NCBI GenBank assembly: GCA_018105865.1
Contig: CM030833.1
Location: 13,443,381 to 13,507,380, forward strand
Direction: 5' to 3'
Source of the DNA: Metaphire vulgaris
Lineage: Eukaryota; Annelida; Clitellata; Crassiclitellata; Megascolecidae
DNA length: 64,000 nt
Position numbers and translations under genes: made by a program. Every line of letters begins with the position of its first letter. Within the stretch, counting starts at the first letter, position 1. Below are positions 12,106 through 32,665 of this stretch, one piece after another. The notes beneath the pieces were generated by a model. It worked only from the letters and a program-made list of their open reading frames with translations. It was not told the origin of the DNA and ran no database searches.

Positions 12106-13600
12106 ATAACTTTCCCGGCAAAGCAGAAATCGTGGATGTTTTGCCACATCGGTCGTTCAACGTCACGTTTCCTGATGGGAGCGTGAGACGCCGTACGTCC
12201 AAGCACGTGATGTTTTCATCCGAACCGTCGTTAGTATTTGTGGTTGAAAATGATCTACAACAATCGGGAAAAGAGAGGAAAATGGGAATGTCCTTTCGCG
12301 GCCACCGTACTTTCCACAGCGAGGCGAAGAGCGAGGCAATTATCCAGCCCCCGCCACCAGCGCCGCTCATTCAACGAAGCCATTAGGGATGTGCGGGTAT
12401 ACCCGTACCCGCGGGTATACCCTACCCGTACCCGTACCCGCGGGTACGGGTAGGGTAGGGTACACACATTTTACGGGTACGGGTCGGGTACGGGTACAGC
12501 GCTACGGGTACGGGTATACCCGTTTTACCCGAAAAGTTATATTTTCATTTCTCACTACTATAGCAAATTAGCAATGCAGTAATAGAAAAATAATATTGAG
12601 TAAAGTGTATTAGTATAACTTGTACATCGCGTTCAGTTTGTCAGACAGCATGCATTTTACTTACTGAAAACATAAAGGAAATACAGATGACGTAATCTGA
12701 CATCATCAGTAATAAATCTATAATGGCGTCCTCTGACTCCTCCAAGGACTCTTTGACCGAGAAAGTTCTTCTGGTAAAGTTTTGTGGTTTAACTTGAGTT
12801 CTAATGCCTGCTCATAGATAAATGATATATCTACTAAATATTTTAAACAAGCCCATTCATGTCGGCTTAGGCTAGCTGACTGATTATCCTGATTCCTAAG
12901 TACTAGATTTGTCCTAATCTAAGCATGCGTGCTATTTACAATGAATAGTTATCCCAATTTCGTAGCCCCTATTTCACTGTTGCCTCTCTATAGTCTCTAG
13001 GAACGGATACGGGTTCACGGGTCCATGTACAGGTCCTTGTAGTACTTGTACCCGTAAACGCACCTGCGGGTACGGGTCCAAAATTCCAAATCCAAAAACT
13101 CCAAATTCCAACCAAAGTCGGTTACGGGTGCGGGTACGGGTACGGGTACGGGTACACAGCTTACGGGTACGGGTCGGGTAGGGTATAGCGCTAGCGGGTA
13201 CGGGTAGGGTAGGGTAAAAAAGTTTTTCCACGGGTACGGGTAGGGTATGCATTTTGCTGTACCCGCACATCTCTAGAAGCCATGCCTGAAACCATCGCCT
13301 TCTGGCTTAACCCAAGTACGGTACGTTAAAGTACCATTATCTACCATACAATGAACAGTCGAACGCTACTAGAGAAACAACAGCGCCACCTGTGGAACCC
13401 TATAGAACTAGATTAGGGCGGATTGTTAAAAAGCCCAGTAGATACAAATTGTTCTGACTTTAAACACCAGGCGTATTTTGTGGATAACAAATGATGCATT
13501 TGAGGCCTGAACTGCTATTGACATATTGATTAGTTTAATTAGTAAAGTAAAGAGAGGGGGATGTAGAGTGATGGACATTTATAGACCACGCCTACTCTCC
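12060..13600 (+). mobile_element. 3' end of a Ty3/gypsy-like LTR retrotransposon, split by a hAT insertion
   Basis: At 12105-12260 the reading frame PGKAEIVDVLPHRSFNVTF, then DGSVRRRTSKHV, matches the integrase C-terminal module of Ty3/gypsy polyproteins. The frame is interrupted at 12384 by a hAT-like element. Beyond it, at 13380-13450, PPVEPYRTRLGRIVKKPSRY matches the arginine/proline-rich polyprotein end. A purine run (aaagagaggggga) at 13549-13561 looks like a polypurine tract. The 3' LTR would then start with TGTAGAGTG at 13562, but I cannot place its end or a second LTR. Heavily decayed. Confidence 0.65.
12384..13275. mobile_element. hAT-like non-autonomous element made of CGGGTA words
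   Basis: Terminal inverted repeats (TIRs) are TAGGGATGTGCGGGTA at the left and the inverse TAGAGATGTGCGGGTACAG at the right. The flanks are a perfect 8-bp target-site duplication, GAAGCCAT (12376-12383 and 13276-13283). The subterminal parts consist of iterated CGGGTA/TACCCG words, while 12530-12990 is ordinary AT-rich DNA without coding potential. It lies inside the gypsy-like remnant and is therefore younger than it. Confidence 0.9.
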
Positions 13601-13862
13601 AATAGATGAACACTTCACCAGCTTAGGCATATAGAAGCCAGCTGCAGTAGCATATAGTAGTTAGTTGATCTCCAGACGTTGACCTCTGAATAGAAGCAAT
13701 ATATATAGTCATATCTAACGGTGTCTCTGATTGCTGTACTCTAAACCACTATAGGCTCTCATGACAGTTATAGGCGTAGCTAAAGACGCCACATGCATAC
13801 TGTTTAAATCAATAGGTATTATAGATATAAATGAGTAATGGCCAGCAAATCTATGCAATGCA

Positions 13863-13870
13863 TTATATCA

Positions 13871-13948
<78 letters not shown>
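13863..13948. repeat. (CAT)n microsatellite
   Basis: About 28 pure CAT units; the histidine-rich ORF across it is an artefact. Confidence 0.97.
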
Positions 13949-14262
13949 AATTATCATCGTCGTTACATGTCGTTGTCGACCGCCGTCGTCGTCATGATCA
14001 TCATCGTAATTGCTCTCTGCCAAATCAGTGACAATTAATAGCTATAGTCAGAAAACATTTCGAGGCCTTTTTGTCGGATATTAGTTTTCTTCCTTCTCCA
14101 ATTGTCATTTGTTTTTCTTTCAGATCTTTTATGTTGCCTATCTATTTTTTTCTGGACCTGATTCTTTCTTACATTATTACATAAACGTCCTTGTAGGCCT
14201 ATAGGCCGATGTGTAGAGTCAGCTCGATCTTCCAAAGAATTGAGATTTTTTATCTAGACCAG

Positions 14263-14603
14263 TGGTCCTCAACCTGTAGGCCCCTAGTCCGCAGACCAAA
14301 AGTGGTCTGCGAAAGGAGGGTCTATAGTGGTCCGCGGCAAATTCTGAAAACAGTTAATAAAAAGACATATATATATATATATTTTCCATGTCAGTGGCGT
14401 AGCCAAGGGGGGTTTAGGGTTAACCACCCCCTGGGTGCCCTGACCTAACATTTTTCTTGTGGAGGCACTGGCGAGGGGCGAATATCACACGCGATGACCT
14501 TTTTGCTTATCAAGATTTTCTCAATTTTCAGGTCGTCCGCGAGAAAGTTTTGATTTTCAAAAGTGGTCCGCGAGGCAAAGGTGTCTGAGAACCGTGGACT
14601 GAT
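14263..14603. mobile_element. hAT-like MITE with a possible nested MITE
   Basis: Ends CAGTGGTCCTCAACC and GTCTGAGAACCGTGG, with internal 'gtggtctgcg' and 'gtggtccgcg' blocks. A second terminus, CAGTGGCGTAGCC, begins at 14395 inside it. Target duplications are not clean. Confidence 0.5.
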
Positions 14604-14859
14604 CTAAATTAATTTAACTAAAACCTCAAGGTGGGGTTTTAGTCTAAAATCAAATTGTAAACATTCAGGACATGGAAAGAATCACACGGACGGAAGAGAT
14701 ATATAACCAACGAAGACGCCTAGGCCTACGTGGTTGATCCGCCAATTAAGGGCGCATCTGCTTCTGAACCTGAACCTTATACAAGCTTGTCATTGGCTAA
14801 GGAGAATTTTTAATAGAAATTCTGTAAATTTGGGTTAAAAATTTAAGCTGTTGCAAATA

Positions 14860-15060
14860 TTGAAGAAAATTGTGACAGAGATTGTTGTTTGATCATGGTG
14901 CAGACAGCTAGCATAGGCCTATATATAGAGATACTGGAATAGAGAGTTCCAAAGTTCTGGTTTACCATATGAAAAAATACGGTTGCAAATTTTGAGATGA
15001 TTGATTCAGAGGACGGAGAGTGACACGAAATGAAGATCAGGCGAATGGAGAATTTTGTGG
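14860..15060 (-). mobile_element. L2-like LINE 3' end, inverted copy
   Basis: Reverse-complement match to the + strand copy that begins at about 15120: shared words are CCTCTGAATCAATCATCTC, AAAATTTGCAA, TTTTTCATATG and CTTTGGAACTC. It encodes the end of a non-LTR ORF2 (NQSSQNLQ-like, then RxFS-xxPELWNS). Confidence 0.6.
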
Positions 15061-15104
15061 CAGTATAGCGGCAGTTAGTTAGTTAGATAATTCCACAACA
15101 ACCT

Positions 15105-15532
15105 GGATCTACTAGATCCTCTTCTCATGTAACTCTCCTTCGACCTCTGAATCAATCATCTCTCAAAATTTGCAATCGTGCTTTTTCATATGCGGCACCT
15201 GAGCTTTGGAACTCAATTCCAATATCCCTTCGTTGTCTACATCAAAGCCAAACAACAAACTCTGAGTCACAATTTTCTCCCCTTCTTGCAACATCTCCTC
15301 ATGTTTTTCTTTCTAAACTAAAATCATTTCTCTTTATAAAATCATTTCCTCCATATAGCTATAGCGTCCTGCCCACTCGCCCTTTTTGATTAAGTGACCC
15401 GGCATGAATGACCCACCTTTGGCTATAGCTACTTCATTTGAGATTGAGCGCATAGGAATAAGGAGCTACTTCGGTGCATCTTTTGGAAGCGCTTTAGAAA
15501 TTAACGAGATTTTACTTACTTACTTACTTAGT
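15105..15532 (+). mobile_element. L2-like LINE 3' end with (CTTA)n tail
   Basis: Translation NQSSLKICNRAFSYAAPELW, then SKLKSFLFIKSFPP, is the usual non-LTR ORF2 terminus. A 3' UTR with 'taaggagctactt' and 'aaattaacgag' follows, then (CTTA)n at about 15511-15530. Confidence 0.8.
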
Positions 15533-15689
15533 GAATAGTCATCAGTTTTCGCAAGTAGATTGGCTTTGATGTGTGAAGCGGAGTCGTCGATTTAATTTTA
15601 TGTTAATGCGTTCTGTTATTTTAAGACAGTTTAGAATTTTGAGCAATTGTGATATATTGCAGTGAACATTTCCTCCATTTTGAGAGAGT

Positions 15690-16408
15690 TTGCTTACCTT
15701 GCCTAGATACTAAAACTGCCTCCACAATTGCCACCTCAATAGTCCACTCCAAATTAGATTATTGTAACTCCCTCTACTATAACCTTCCCAAAGCCTCTAT
15801 CAACAAATTGCAATCAATACAAAATGCACTTGCTCGTGCTGTTACTAAGTCACCTAAATTCTCCCATATTTCACCCATACTAAAATCATTACATTGGCTT
15901 AAAATAACTGAACGTATCCAATATAAGATAATAACACTTACACATAGCTCACTTCATCAAAACCTGTCTACCTTAGGTCACTATTAATCCCTCAGCCTCC
16001 TCGACCCACACGTTCGTCATCTCATCTCACTCTGTCACGCCCGCTAAATCAATCATCCCTGAAAATTTGCAACCGTGCCTTCTCATTTGAACTCTGGAAC
16101 TTGATCCCAGCTTCCTTCGCACACTTGGACACTTTCAAACAATAAAATCTGATTCCTCATTTCCTATAATTCCTGCACTTTCTCCTCAAGTCTTCAGGTC
16201 TAAGCTTAAATCCTTCCTGTTTCTTAAATCATTTCCGCCATAGCTGTAACAACCTAGCCTCACTGCCCTTCGGATATTGACTATTGCCTGGCTGATCCCA
16301 CACCTTTCCTATAGCTATTTTAAGAGAGGCTGAGCGCCTAAGAATAAGCAGCTACTGTTGTGCTGCTTTCCAAGGCGCTTAAATTATTACTTACTTTTAC
16401 TTTTACTT
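15690..16408 (+). mobile_element. Longer L2-like LINE 3' end
   Basis: Encodes the end of the reverse transcriptase thumb (TASTIATSIVHSKLDYCNSL, IQNALARAVTKSPKF, SLHWLKITERIQYKI) and, frameshifted, the ORF end at 16050-16240. The 3' UTR includes 'gagcgcctaagaataagcag' and ends in TTACTTTTACTTTTA. Related to the copies at 15105, 28085 and 57930. Confidence 0.82.
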
Positions 16409-16759
16409 TTATTATTTCGATTAATCGAATAATAATCGATGATTAACTCGATTAATCGATTATAAATATAGTCGACACTTGCAGGCCCTTCTCTCGTAAC
16501 TTGTTTATCGACAGTGTTCAGCAACACAATCTTAGATTGGATTGATTAAGTAATTTGATTTAATAAATCTAGTTTCGGCATAATCTGGAATCACTAAATT
16601 CATTCATGAATGCGTTGAATTCGAAGTAACGACCGAGACACGTCGTTAGTCGTTAGGTCCAGTCAAAGCTCAGCTATTTGACGATACATTCCTGCTGTTC
16701 AGCATACTTGAGTACAGTGAATTACGCATTTCATATAACGCTATTGTACCGAAGTCATT

Positions 16760-26219
<9,460 letters not shown>

Positions 26220-28080
26220 ATGACGCTGGTGCCAAGTTGACTTTTCCTTTGGAGCTGAAGACTGAGGCTGTATTGTGCAATGGTAAATCCAAAAACAACA
26301 GAATTTGTTGTACTTGGTGTACATTTTGTTGAGTGTTTAGTCATCGGCTTTAATTTTAGGGTCTAGGTAAGTCATCATGATTTCTTTAAAATTACTTGTT
26401 ATTCAAGAATATACTATTATGCTTCAATTGTTCGCCATTTCTAAGATGAAGATGATGATGTTGGCAACTGTGATGATTGCTTACTGCTGTAATGTTGCTG
26501 GAGTGCTTTAGTTTTAACTTGTTGGATTTAAATTGGATAATTTGTAAGACACTTTTCTGATTGCATTTTATAAAATTGTGATCGGCAGTGGCGTAGCGTG
26601 ACTTTTGGGGGCCCGGGGGCATCTTTGACATGGGGGCCCCAGAGTTTCGAGCTGACGAGCAAAAAATAAAAAACGTTATCGTCTCCACCTTTTTAACCCT
26701 GCAAAAAAAAAGTTATCGTCTCCACCTTTTTAACCCTGACGAGCAAAAAAAAGGTCCTCACCACATCATTTCTAGGGTTAGGATTAAGTTTAAGTTAGGG
26801 TTAACCCTAACCTAACCCTAGCTTAGACCCCTCTTCGGGCCCCCTCCCGGGGTCCGGGGGCTGTCAACAAAGTGCCCCCCACCCCCCTAGTTACGCCACT
26901 GGTGATCGGTACTTATTCGATTCCCAGTCTGGAATGTGACTGTACTGGTAATGATTATAGTCATTTTTGTTTAATAGTGGAATCATTATGATATGTTATA
27001 AGATTATTCTTTTGTACATCATTGTTATAATAATTTTGTTTTCATTTAAAATTAATTTTATCCTCTATAATTAATTGATATTATTACGTGGTTTTGTAAA
27101 GTATTGATCATTTTCATCCCATCAATGACTGATGCATATTTTCTAAACTCTGTGTGATCGATCTCTGTGGCCTTAGAAGTATAAATGGTTATGTTGATGA
27201 GAAGGATATTAGCAGTTTTAATTTGTCCTACGGCATTTCTTTTGTGATGTGATTTGTATGTATTGTAATGGGAATGGACAAAGCTAAAATATATTGTTCA
27301 GCAAAATTATGTACCGGTAATTAACTGGAGAATATCTTTATTTATTTATGAATTGTTTTTTAGTTGTACCCATGAGTCGTTACTTGATTTCTTTGTGATT
27401 TTACTGTTTTCTGTTTCAAGAATGAAAAAGAATATTTTTGAATGAACAAGTTGCACTACAGTATTTGAGTTTTATCATGCAGATACTTTTACTCTTGCCT
27501 GTAACACACATTAATCATTGTACTGAAAGGTAGTTGAGCATCCTTAGATAGTTATACAGCTTATATAAAAGATTTTTTATTGCTAGTAACTTGAGGAAGA
27601 AAAATATTGTTGATTATTTTGTTATAATGCATATAGCAATGTGTATATATTTCTTGCTTATAAATTTTTTGCTTTATATTTAATGTTCATGTTGTATGTA
27701 AGATTGTGTTTGATTTTCCAAGGGTGGTGGGGTTCAGACCAGTTACAAGCCAACATTTTAAACCACACATAAAGGGGTTTTGAACAACCAAAAAATAAAA
27801 TTCTTGACCACCCAGTTAGGTCATTCTCAATCTGCTGACAGATTATAAGGTAATGATGCGTAATCAAACTTTATGAAGGTAATAAATGCAATGTAGTAAA
27901 AGTTAGTTAATTCCTTTTAAGTGATTGCAGATAATTCTTGACAGTGCCTAAACACTAAACTGTAATACTGTGCATTAGTATGCTAAATTGAAAATGTGTT
28001 CCTTTTATGCATTAGGCAAGTATGCATAACTACTCATTTGCAAATAAAAAATATTTATACAATTCAAGATCATTTGGATA
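26220..28080 (+). other. Probable TMEM30A 3' UTR and convergent spacer
   Basis: No coding frame. AT-rich with candidate AATAAA at 27881-27886 and others. If that signal is used, the 3' UTR is about 1.7 kb and includes the hAT MITE 26586-26901. Confidence 0.35.
26586..26901. mobile_element. hAT-like MITE with telomere-like core
   Basis: Ends CAGTGGCGTAGCGTGAC and GTTACGCCACTG are inverted repeats, flanked by a perfect 8-bp duplication GTGATCGG (26578-26585 and 26902-26909). The core holds two inverse copies of the GACGAGCAAAAAAAGGTC module and TTAGGGTTAACCCTAACC. It lies in the presumed TMEM30A 3' UTR. Same family as 63032-63281, in inverse orientation. Confidence 0.93.
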
Positions 28081-28084
28081 AATC

Positions 28085-28552
28085 TGCTCTTATTCCTCTT
28101 TCAGTGCTCTTGTTACTGCAACTCTTCTACGATCTTCCTCTCATGTAACTCTCCTTCGTCCTCTGAATAAATCATCTCTCAAAATTTGCAATCGTGCTTT
28201 TTCATATGCTGCACCAGAACTTTGCAACTCAATTCCAGCATCCCTCTGCTGTCTACAGTACTCTACACCATGGTCAAATAACAAATTCTGAGCCACAATT
28301 TCCTTCCACTCTTGCAACTTCTCAAGTTTTTCTTCCTAAACTGAAATCATTTTTCTTCAAAAAATCATTTCCCCCATAGCTGCAACGTCCCAACCACTAG
28401 CCCTTTGGATTAAATGACCCAGCATGAATGACCCCACCTTTGGTTATAGCTACTTAATTTTAAGATTAAGTGCCTAGGAATAAGGAGCTACTTTGGTGCT
28501 GCTTTTGAAAGCACTATAGAAATTAACGAGATCTTTCTTACTTACAATTTGA
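28085..28552 (+). mobile_element. L2-like LINE 3' end
   Basis: Same family as the 15105 copy: NKSSLKICNRAFSYAAPELC, then LKSFFFKKSFPP, followed by the 'aggaataaggagctacttt' 3' UTR and a CTTACTTAC tail. It lies beyond the TMEM30A stop codon, in the convergent spacer. Confidence 0.8.
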
Positions 28553-28564
28553 TTTAATATGTAA

Positions 28565-28866
28565 TTCTTTGAACATCAATATTAAAGGTAAATGTGTGTC
28601 CATACTTGAATTGGAGCATAGGGCCCGGCACTCATCTCCGCTGCCAAGCAAGCTGCAACGCATGTGGCTTATTCCATTAATCTGAGGTAGTTTGCCATTG
28701 CTTTCTCCAGACCCGTGTTTTACCTTCACAGCCTAAGCTGCTACTCAATTTACCACTGCCCTCTAGTGGGTGAAGGCTTAGCCAACATTAGGGGCTCCAG
28801 CAGGAGTCGATCCCATTTTGTTGTCGTGCTGCTCTAGCTTCTAACAACCTGCCATATTCCCGCCTT
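28565..28866 (-). mobile_element. tRNA-derived SINE, family B
   Basis: Antisense head at its right end (ggaatatggcaggttgttag when reversed) and a degenerate B box (GGGATCGACTCC in sense). The body is diverged. It follows an L2-like 3' end directly. Confidence 0.6.
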
Positions 28867-29538
28867 CTGTACAAAAGTATCACCAAATGCAATTTGCAAA
28901 AACTTAAAAGCTTAAACTGGTTGCCTGTTGGACAAAGAATTGCATTAAATTGGTCTCTTCCTGTATAAAACACTGCAGAATGATCGGTATTCAAATTCCA
29001 CGTCAAACTGCCCAAAACATTGACATTTGGTTGATTTAATGGTAGATATACTCTGTCATATCTTTCAACAAATAGGTAATTCAAATCTAGGCTTAGAGGA
29101 CTTCTCTTATAACTTGAAACTTATATGCCACCTCATCTGCAGATGTTAAGCCAACTAGTTTGATCATACTCGTTCTAATAAATGGCCTTTACATTTTGCT
29201 TATTAGTATCATTGGTGGATGTCGCTTTTGTTAGTGATACAAAAGATTTGGCAGTGGGAGACTTCCCTAAATTTGTCAGAAAAGTAAACATATACAGAAA
29301 ATTCAAAGTTGGGAAATTTTGTTGATTGTCATATCTTCTATTTCTAGCATCTAGCAAACTGGAGTTTACGCTGCTTCGTGTTTAATAGGATTCAATTTTA
29401 TATTTAATATATATATATCTTGATGTCGTGTAGCAAAGGTATTTGATGGATAACAGTTTTCACACAATGCAATCTGTTCTGTTGGGTAAAACGTTGGTAA
29501 AATTATAAATTCATTTCTCATGATCATACTGAACTCTG

Positions 29539-29844
29539 CAGGCCCGTAGGAAGTGGGGTGCAGCTGCACCCCTGAAAAAAAATTAGGGGGTGTGCTGCAC
29601 CCCCTTGAAGGTCAGGCTGTTTTTGGGCTGTCAGGATTTTTAAAAAGAAGATAAAGGCAGGGTGATGACCTTTTTTGCTTGCTTGTCAGGACTTTTAAGA
29701 GGATAAAGGAAGATGACGACCTTTTTCTACTTGTCAGGATTTTTAAAAATTTATAAAAGAAGTTAAAATGACTTTCTTTTGCTTCTCAAGACTTTTAACT
29801 TGTAAAAACTGCACCCCTGCTAAAAATTCATTCTGACGTGCCTG
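29539..29844. mobile_element. hAT-like MITE
   Basis: Ends CAGGCCCGTAGGAAG and CTGACGTGCCTG, flanked by a perfect 8-bp duplication GAACTCTG (29531-29538 and 29845-29852). Contains at least two copies of the GACCTTTTTTGCTTGTCAGG module, each followed by ACTTTTAA-like sequence. Confidence 0.92.
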
Positions 29845-30078
29845 GAACTCTGTCCAGTAAACAATATATCCACAGTATTATAACTTTAGGTATCGTGATT
29901 TTCTTGAGGCATTAAATTCTATAATTCTATTACACTCAAAACTGGCTAATGCCATTTTCATGAAACTGTTTAGATTGAATGCATAATTAATGAACAGAAA
30001 TGAGCTACAAGCAAATATGTAGCCTACTACTAAAAATGATCTGTCATCACAATGCTGATGACATTGCAGAATGACATT

Positions 30079-30142
30079 AAGCAATTTGACTGTTTACATT
30101 AAAATGTTTAAAGCAATTTGACTGTTTACATTAAACTGTTTA
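30079..30142. repeat. Tandem duplication of about 32 bases
   Basis: AAGCAATTTGACTGTTTACA and the following ATTAAA(A/C)TGTTTA occur twice in direct tandem with one mismatch. Confidence 0.85.
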
Positions 30143-30180
30143 AAAGTTTCTTCTACTCACAAAACAAACTATCATAATAT

Positions 30181-30363
30181 TAGCATTTTATCCAGACTCC
30201 AGGCCATGGGGAGGGAGAAGTTGACTTGGCTGGAGGGGAAAACACAGTTCAATGCAAAAATTTGTGTCGGTGATGGGATTTTTTTTTGGAGGGGATGGTG
30301 ATATTGTGGGTTTTTTGGGTGGGGGAACAGAAGTTCCCCCTATCAGGCCTGTATAAAACACTG
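30181..30363. mobile_element. Relative of the 51729 hAT-like MITE, inverted
   Basis: Right end GGCCTGTATAAAACACTG and left end CATTTTATCCAGACTCC are inverted repeats. The interior matches the 51729 copy in reverse ('gttcaatgcaaaaattt', 'cctatcaggcctgtataaaa'). No clear duplication. Confidence 0.6.
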
Positions 30364-31556
30364 CAAAATCAATCAACTTCTATAGCGCCACTATCATAAT
30401 GCCCAGGGCATCAGCCAATATAAAATAGTTATGTAGATAGTTACTAATATTTTACAATAGCTATAAAAAGCTACATACAGTATATAAAAATTGAAAATAT
30501 GCTTATATAAAATGGCTTGTCTAGATATACTGGTTAGTCTAGATATACTTCTGCATGTCTGAATAGTCTAAAATATTTTACTAAAATGCCTTTACATAGA
30601 AAATGTACCATACATTTCTCTTTCCTCTGCAAATGTTTCAGCAAATTATCACAAGCAATTAATATATAATTCACAGAAATCTACAGAGCTGATATTTCTC
30701 TCTAGACAAATTACTTTTTACACTGTATATTCACCTCCATTAATATCACAATTACTGATTATATTCATTTTTTTCATATTATTTGATACAATTCAATCAC
30801 CAACAGATACATCTACTGTAGTGCTTGATCTAATATATAGTACTGTAACATGGAAATGTCCTATATAAGCACATCTTGGGAATCACTGGAAATTAATAAT
30901 AAAGCATAAAGTAGTGAATTTTGGGTTCTAAATACCTAAATATATTAATTGTCACCAAAAATTTTATCACAAAGCAAAATATTGCAAAGTACTGCAATAG
31001 AACAATGACCAGCTGCAATGTTTAAACTGTTGAATGATGTTATTAGTTGTTGATAAAACAGTTCACAAATTTTATCCACGAAGTAGGTGCCATGGGACCT
31101 TTGGATCATCTTCTAGCTATGCCCATGGGCTTTGATAACTTTGAATGATAAAAGTCAGTGTTTAAGTGGGTTCTAGATATTGAATATAAGTTGCCTCCTT
31201 CATAGCACAACGTATCAGTAATACAGAAGGATTAGTTGCAATGGGAAATTCTTATAGTCAAATACAATAAATCATGTCAACTTCCCTAACATCCATCTAA
31301 ACACAGCACTTAAACATCACTTCTCTCAAGTATGGACAAAACAACAACAAATATAGAAATATGATAACAATGATGGTGCACGTGAATAAATTCAGTTAAG
31401 TGCAGTTTAAAGCAACATACAGTACAAGGTGGTAGAATGAACTGTAATTCTCAAGCATATTGAAAATGCAAAGTTAACATTTTCAAAGACATTTATCAAA
31501 TTTAAAATTGCATGAATCATAAAAATAGGTAGCATACATACTTCAAAAGTGAATGG
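30364..31556. other. AT-rich spacer between the convergent genes
   Basis: No gene seen. Contains a short LINE-end-like fragment at 30375-30420. The polyadenylation site of the GlnT-like gene should lie here or in 31557-32244, but no clear signal was found. Confidence 0.4.
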
Positions 31557-32094
31557 CAGTGATGGGCAAAAGTTAACTAAAAATTAGTTAACTTTTAGTT
31601 AAACTACTTTTTTTTAGTTGCATCAAAAGTTAAACTGGTTGCCAGTAGTTGGGTAAAAGTTTAGTTAAGGCATTAGTTAAACTGATTTTTTTTAGTTAAC
31701 TTTTTTAGTTAAACTTGAGTTATTCAGATTCTATGTCAGATGAAAACTTTGATCAGTCTGTGTTTTTAAGGTATATTCTCAAGGAATGAAACATTGTAAC
31801 GTTGAAACAACCTCATTTAATATGCCGATCAGTGAATTTGTGGATATTGTGACAGCTGCTGTTTAAAAATTATAATCGTAAATCGTGTTCGTTGCAGCTT
31901 GTAACATAGTTTTACTAGCTCAGTAGCTCATGTCAAAGTTAAAAAGTTAAAATGTAAAAGTTAAACTGCTTTTAATTAGTTATCAGTTAAAGTTAAACTG
32001 CTACAGTGAAAAGTTAACATTACTTAAAAGAAACTTATGATTGCAAAAATTAGTTAAAGTTTAACTAAAAAAAATTAGTTAGTGCCCATCACTG
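31557..32094. mobile_element. hAT-like MITE built of TTAGTTAAC words
   Basis: Ends CAGTGATGGGCAAAAG and AGTGCCCATCACTG, flanked by a perfect 8-bp duplication GTGAATGG (31549-31556 and 32095-32102). The subterminal 150-200 bases on each side iterate TTAGTTAAC/GTTAAACT words. It lies just 3' of the GlnT-like stop codon, probably in the 3' UTR or immediately downstream. Confidence 0.93.
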
Positions 32095-32244
32095 GTGAAT
32101 GGTGGCATATAATATCTTCTCAAATAATTACTATCTTTACAAACTTACTCCTAGATAAAGTCTATTGCAGACTAGCCCTGCGATGATGTCAAGAGTAATA
32201 ACACAGATGATACACTGGATACGACAATTAATGCAATTACATTC

Positions 32245-32593
32245 TTAGCAGTTCATGTAGTAATCACGCTCCCATTGACTAAGATGAGACAGGTACATTT
32301 TCCATTCTTTTTCCTTTACATAGATGAAACCATTGACCAGAGCATCACCAAATGTTGATCGAAGGAACTGCGAACCTTTCAAAAGAGCCAGAGCATCGCT
32401 CAGTGATTCTGGAACTTTTTGAAATCGCTCCGGGTGCTTTGGGACTTCAAAGTCAGTGCGACTCCCAGGACCTGAGAATATAGCAATAAGACTGTTAATA
32501 AAATACCAGAGGGAAACCTATTTACTTGCTTACATACTATGTTATTCACTAGATATAACTTCACAAAATAGATTCTCATGCCATAGCCTGATC

Positions 32594-32665
<72 letters not shown>

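Noticed and set aside
13838..14038. Poly-histidine ORF
   Set aside because: Produced by the (CAT)n tract; no flanking coding signal.
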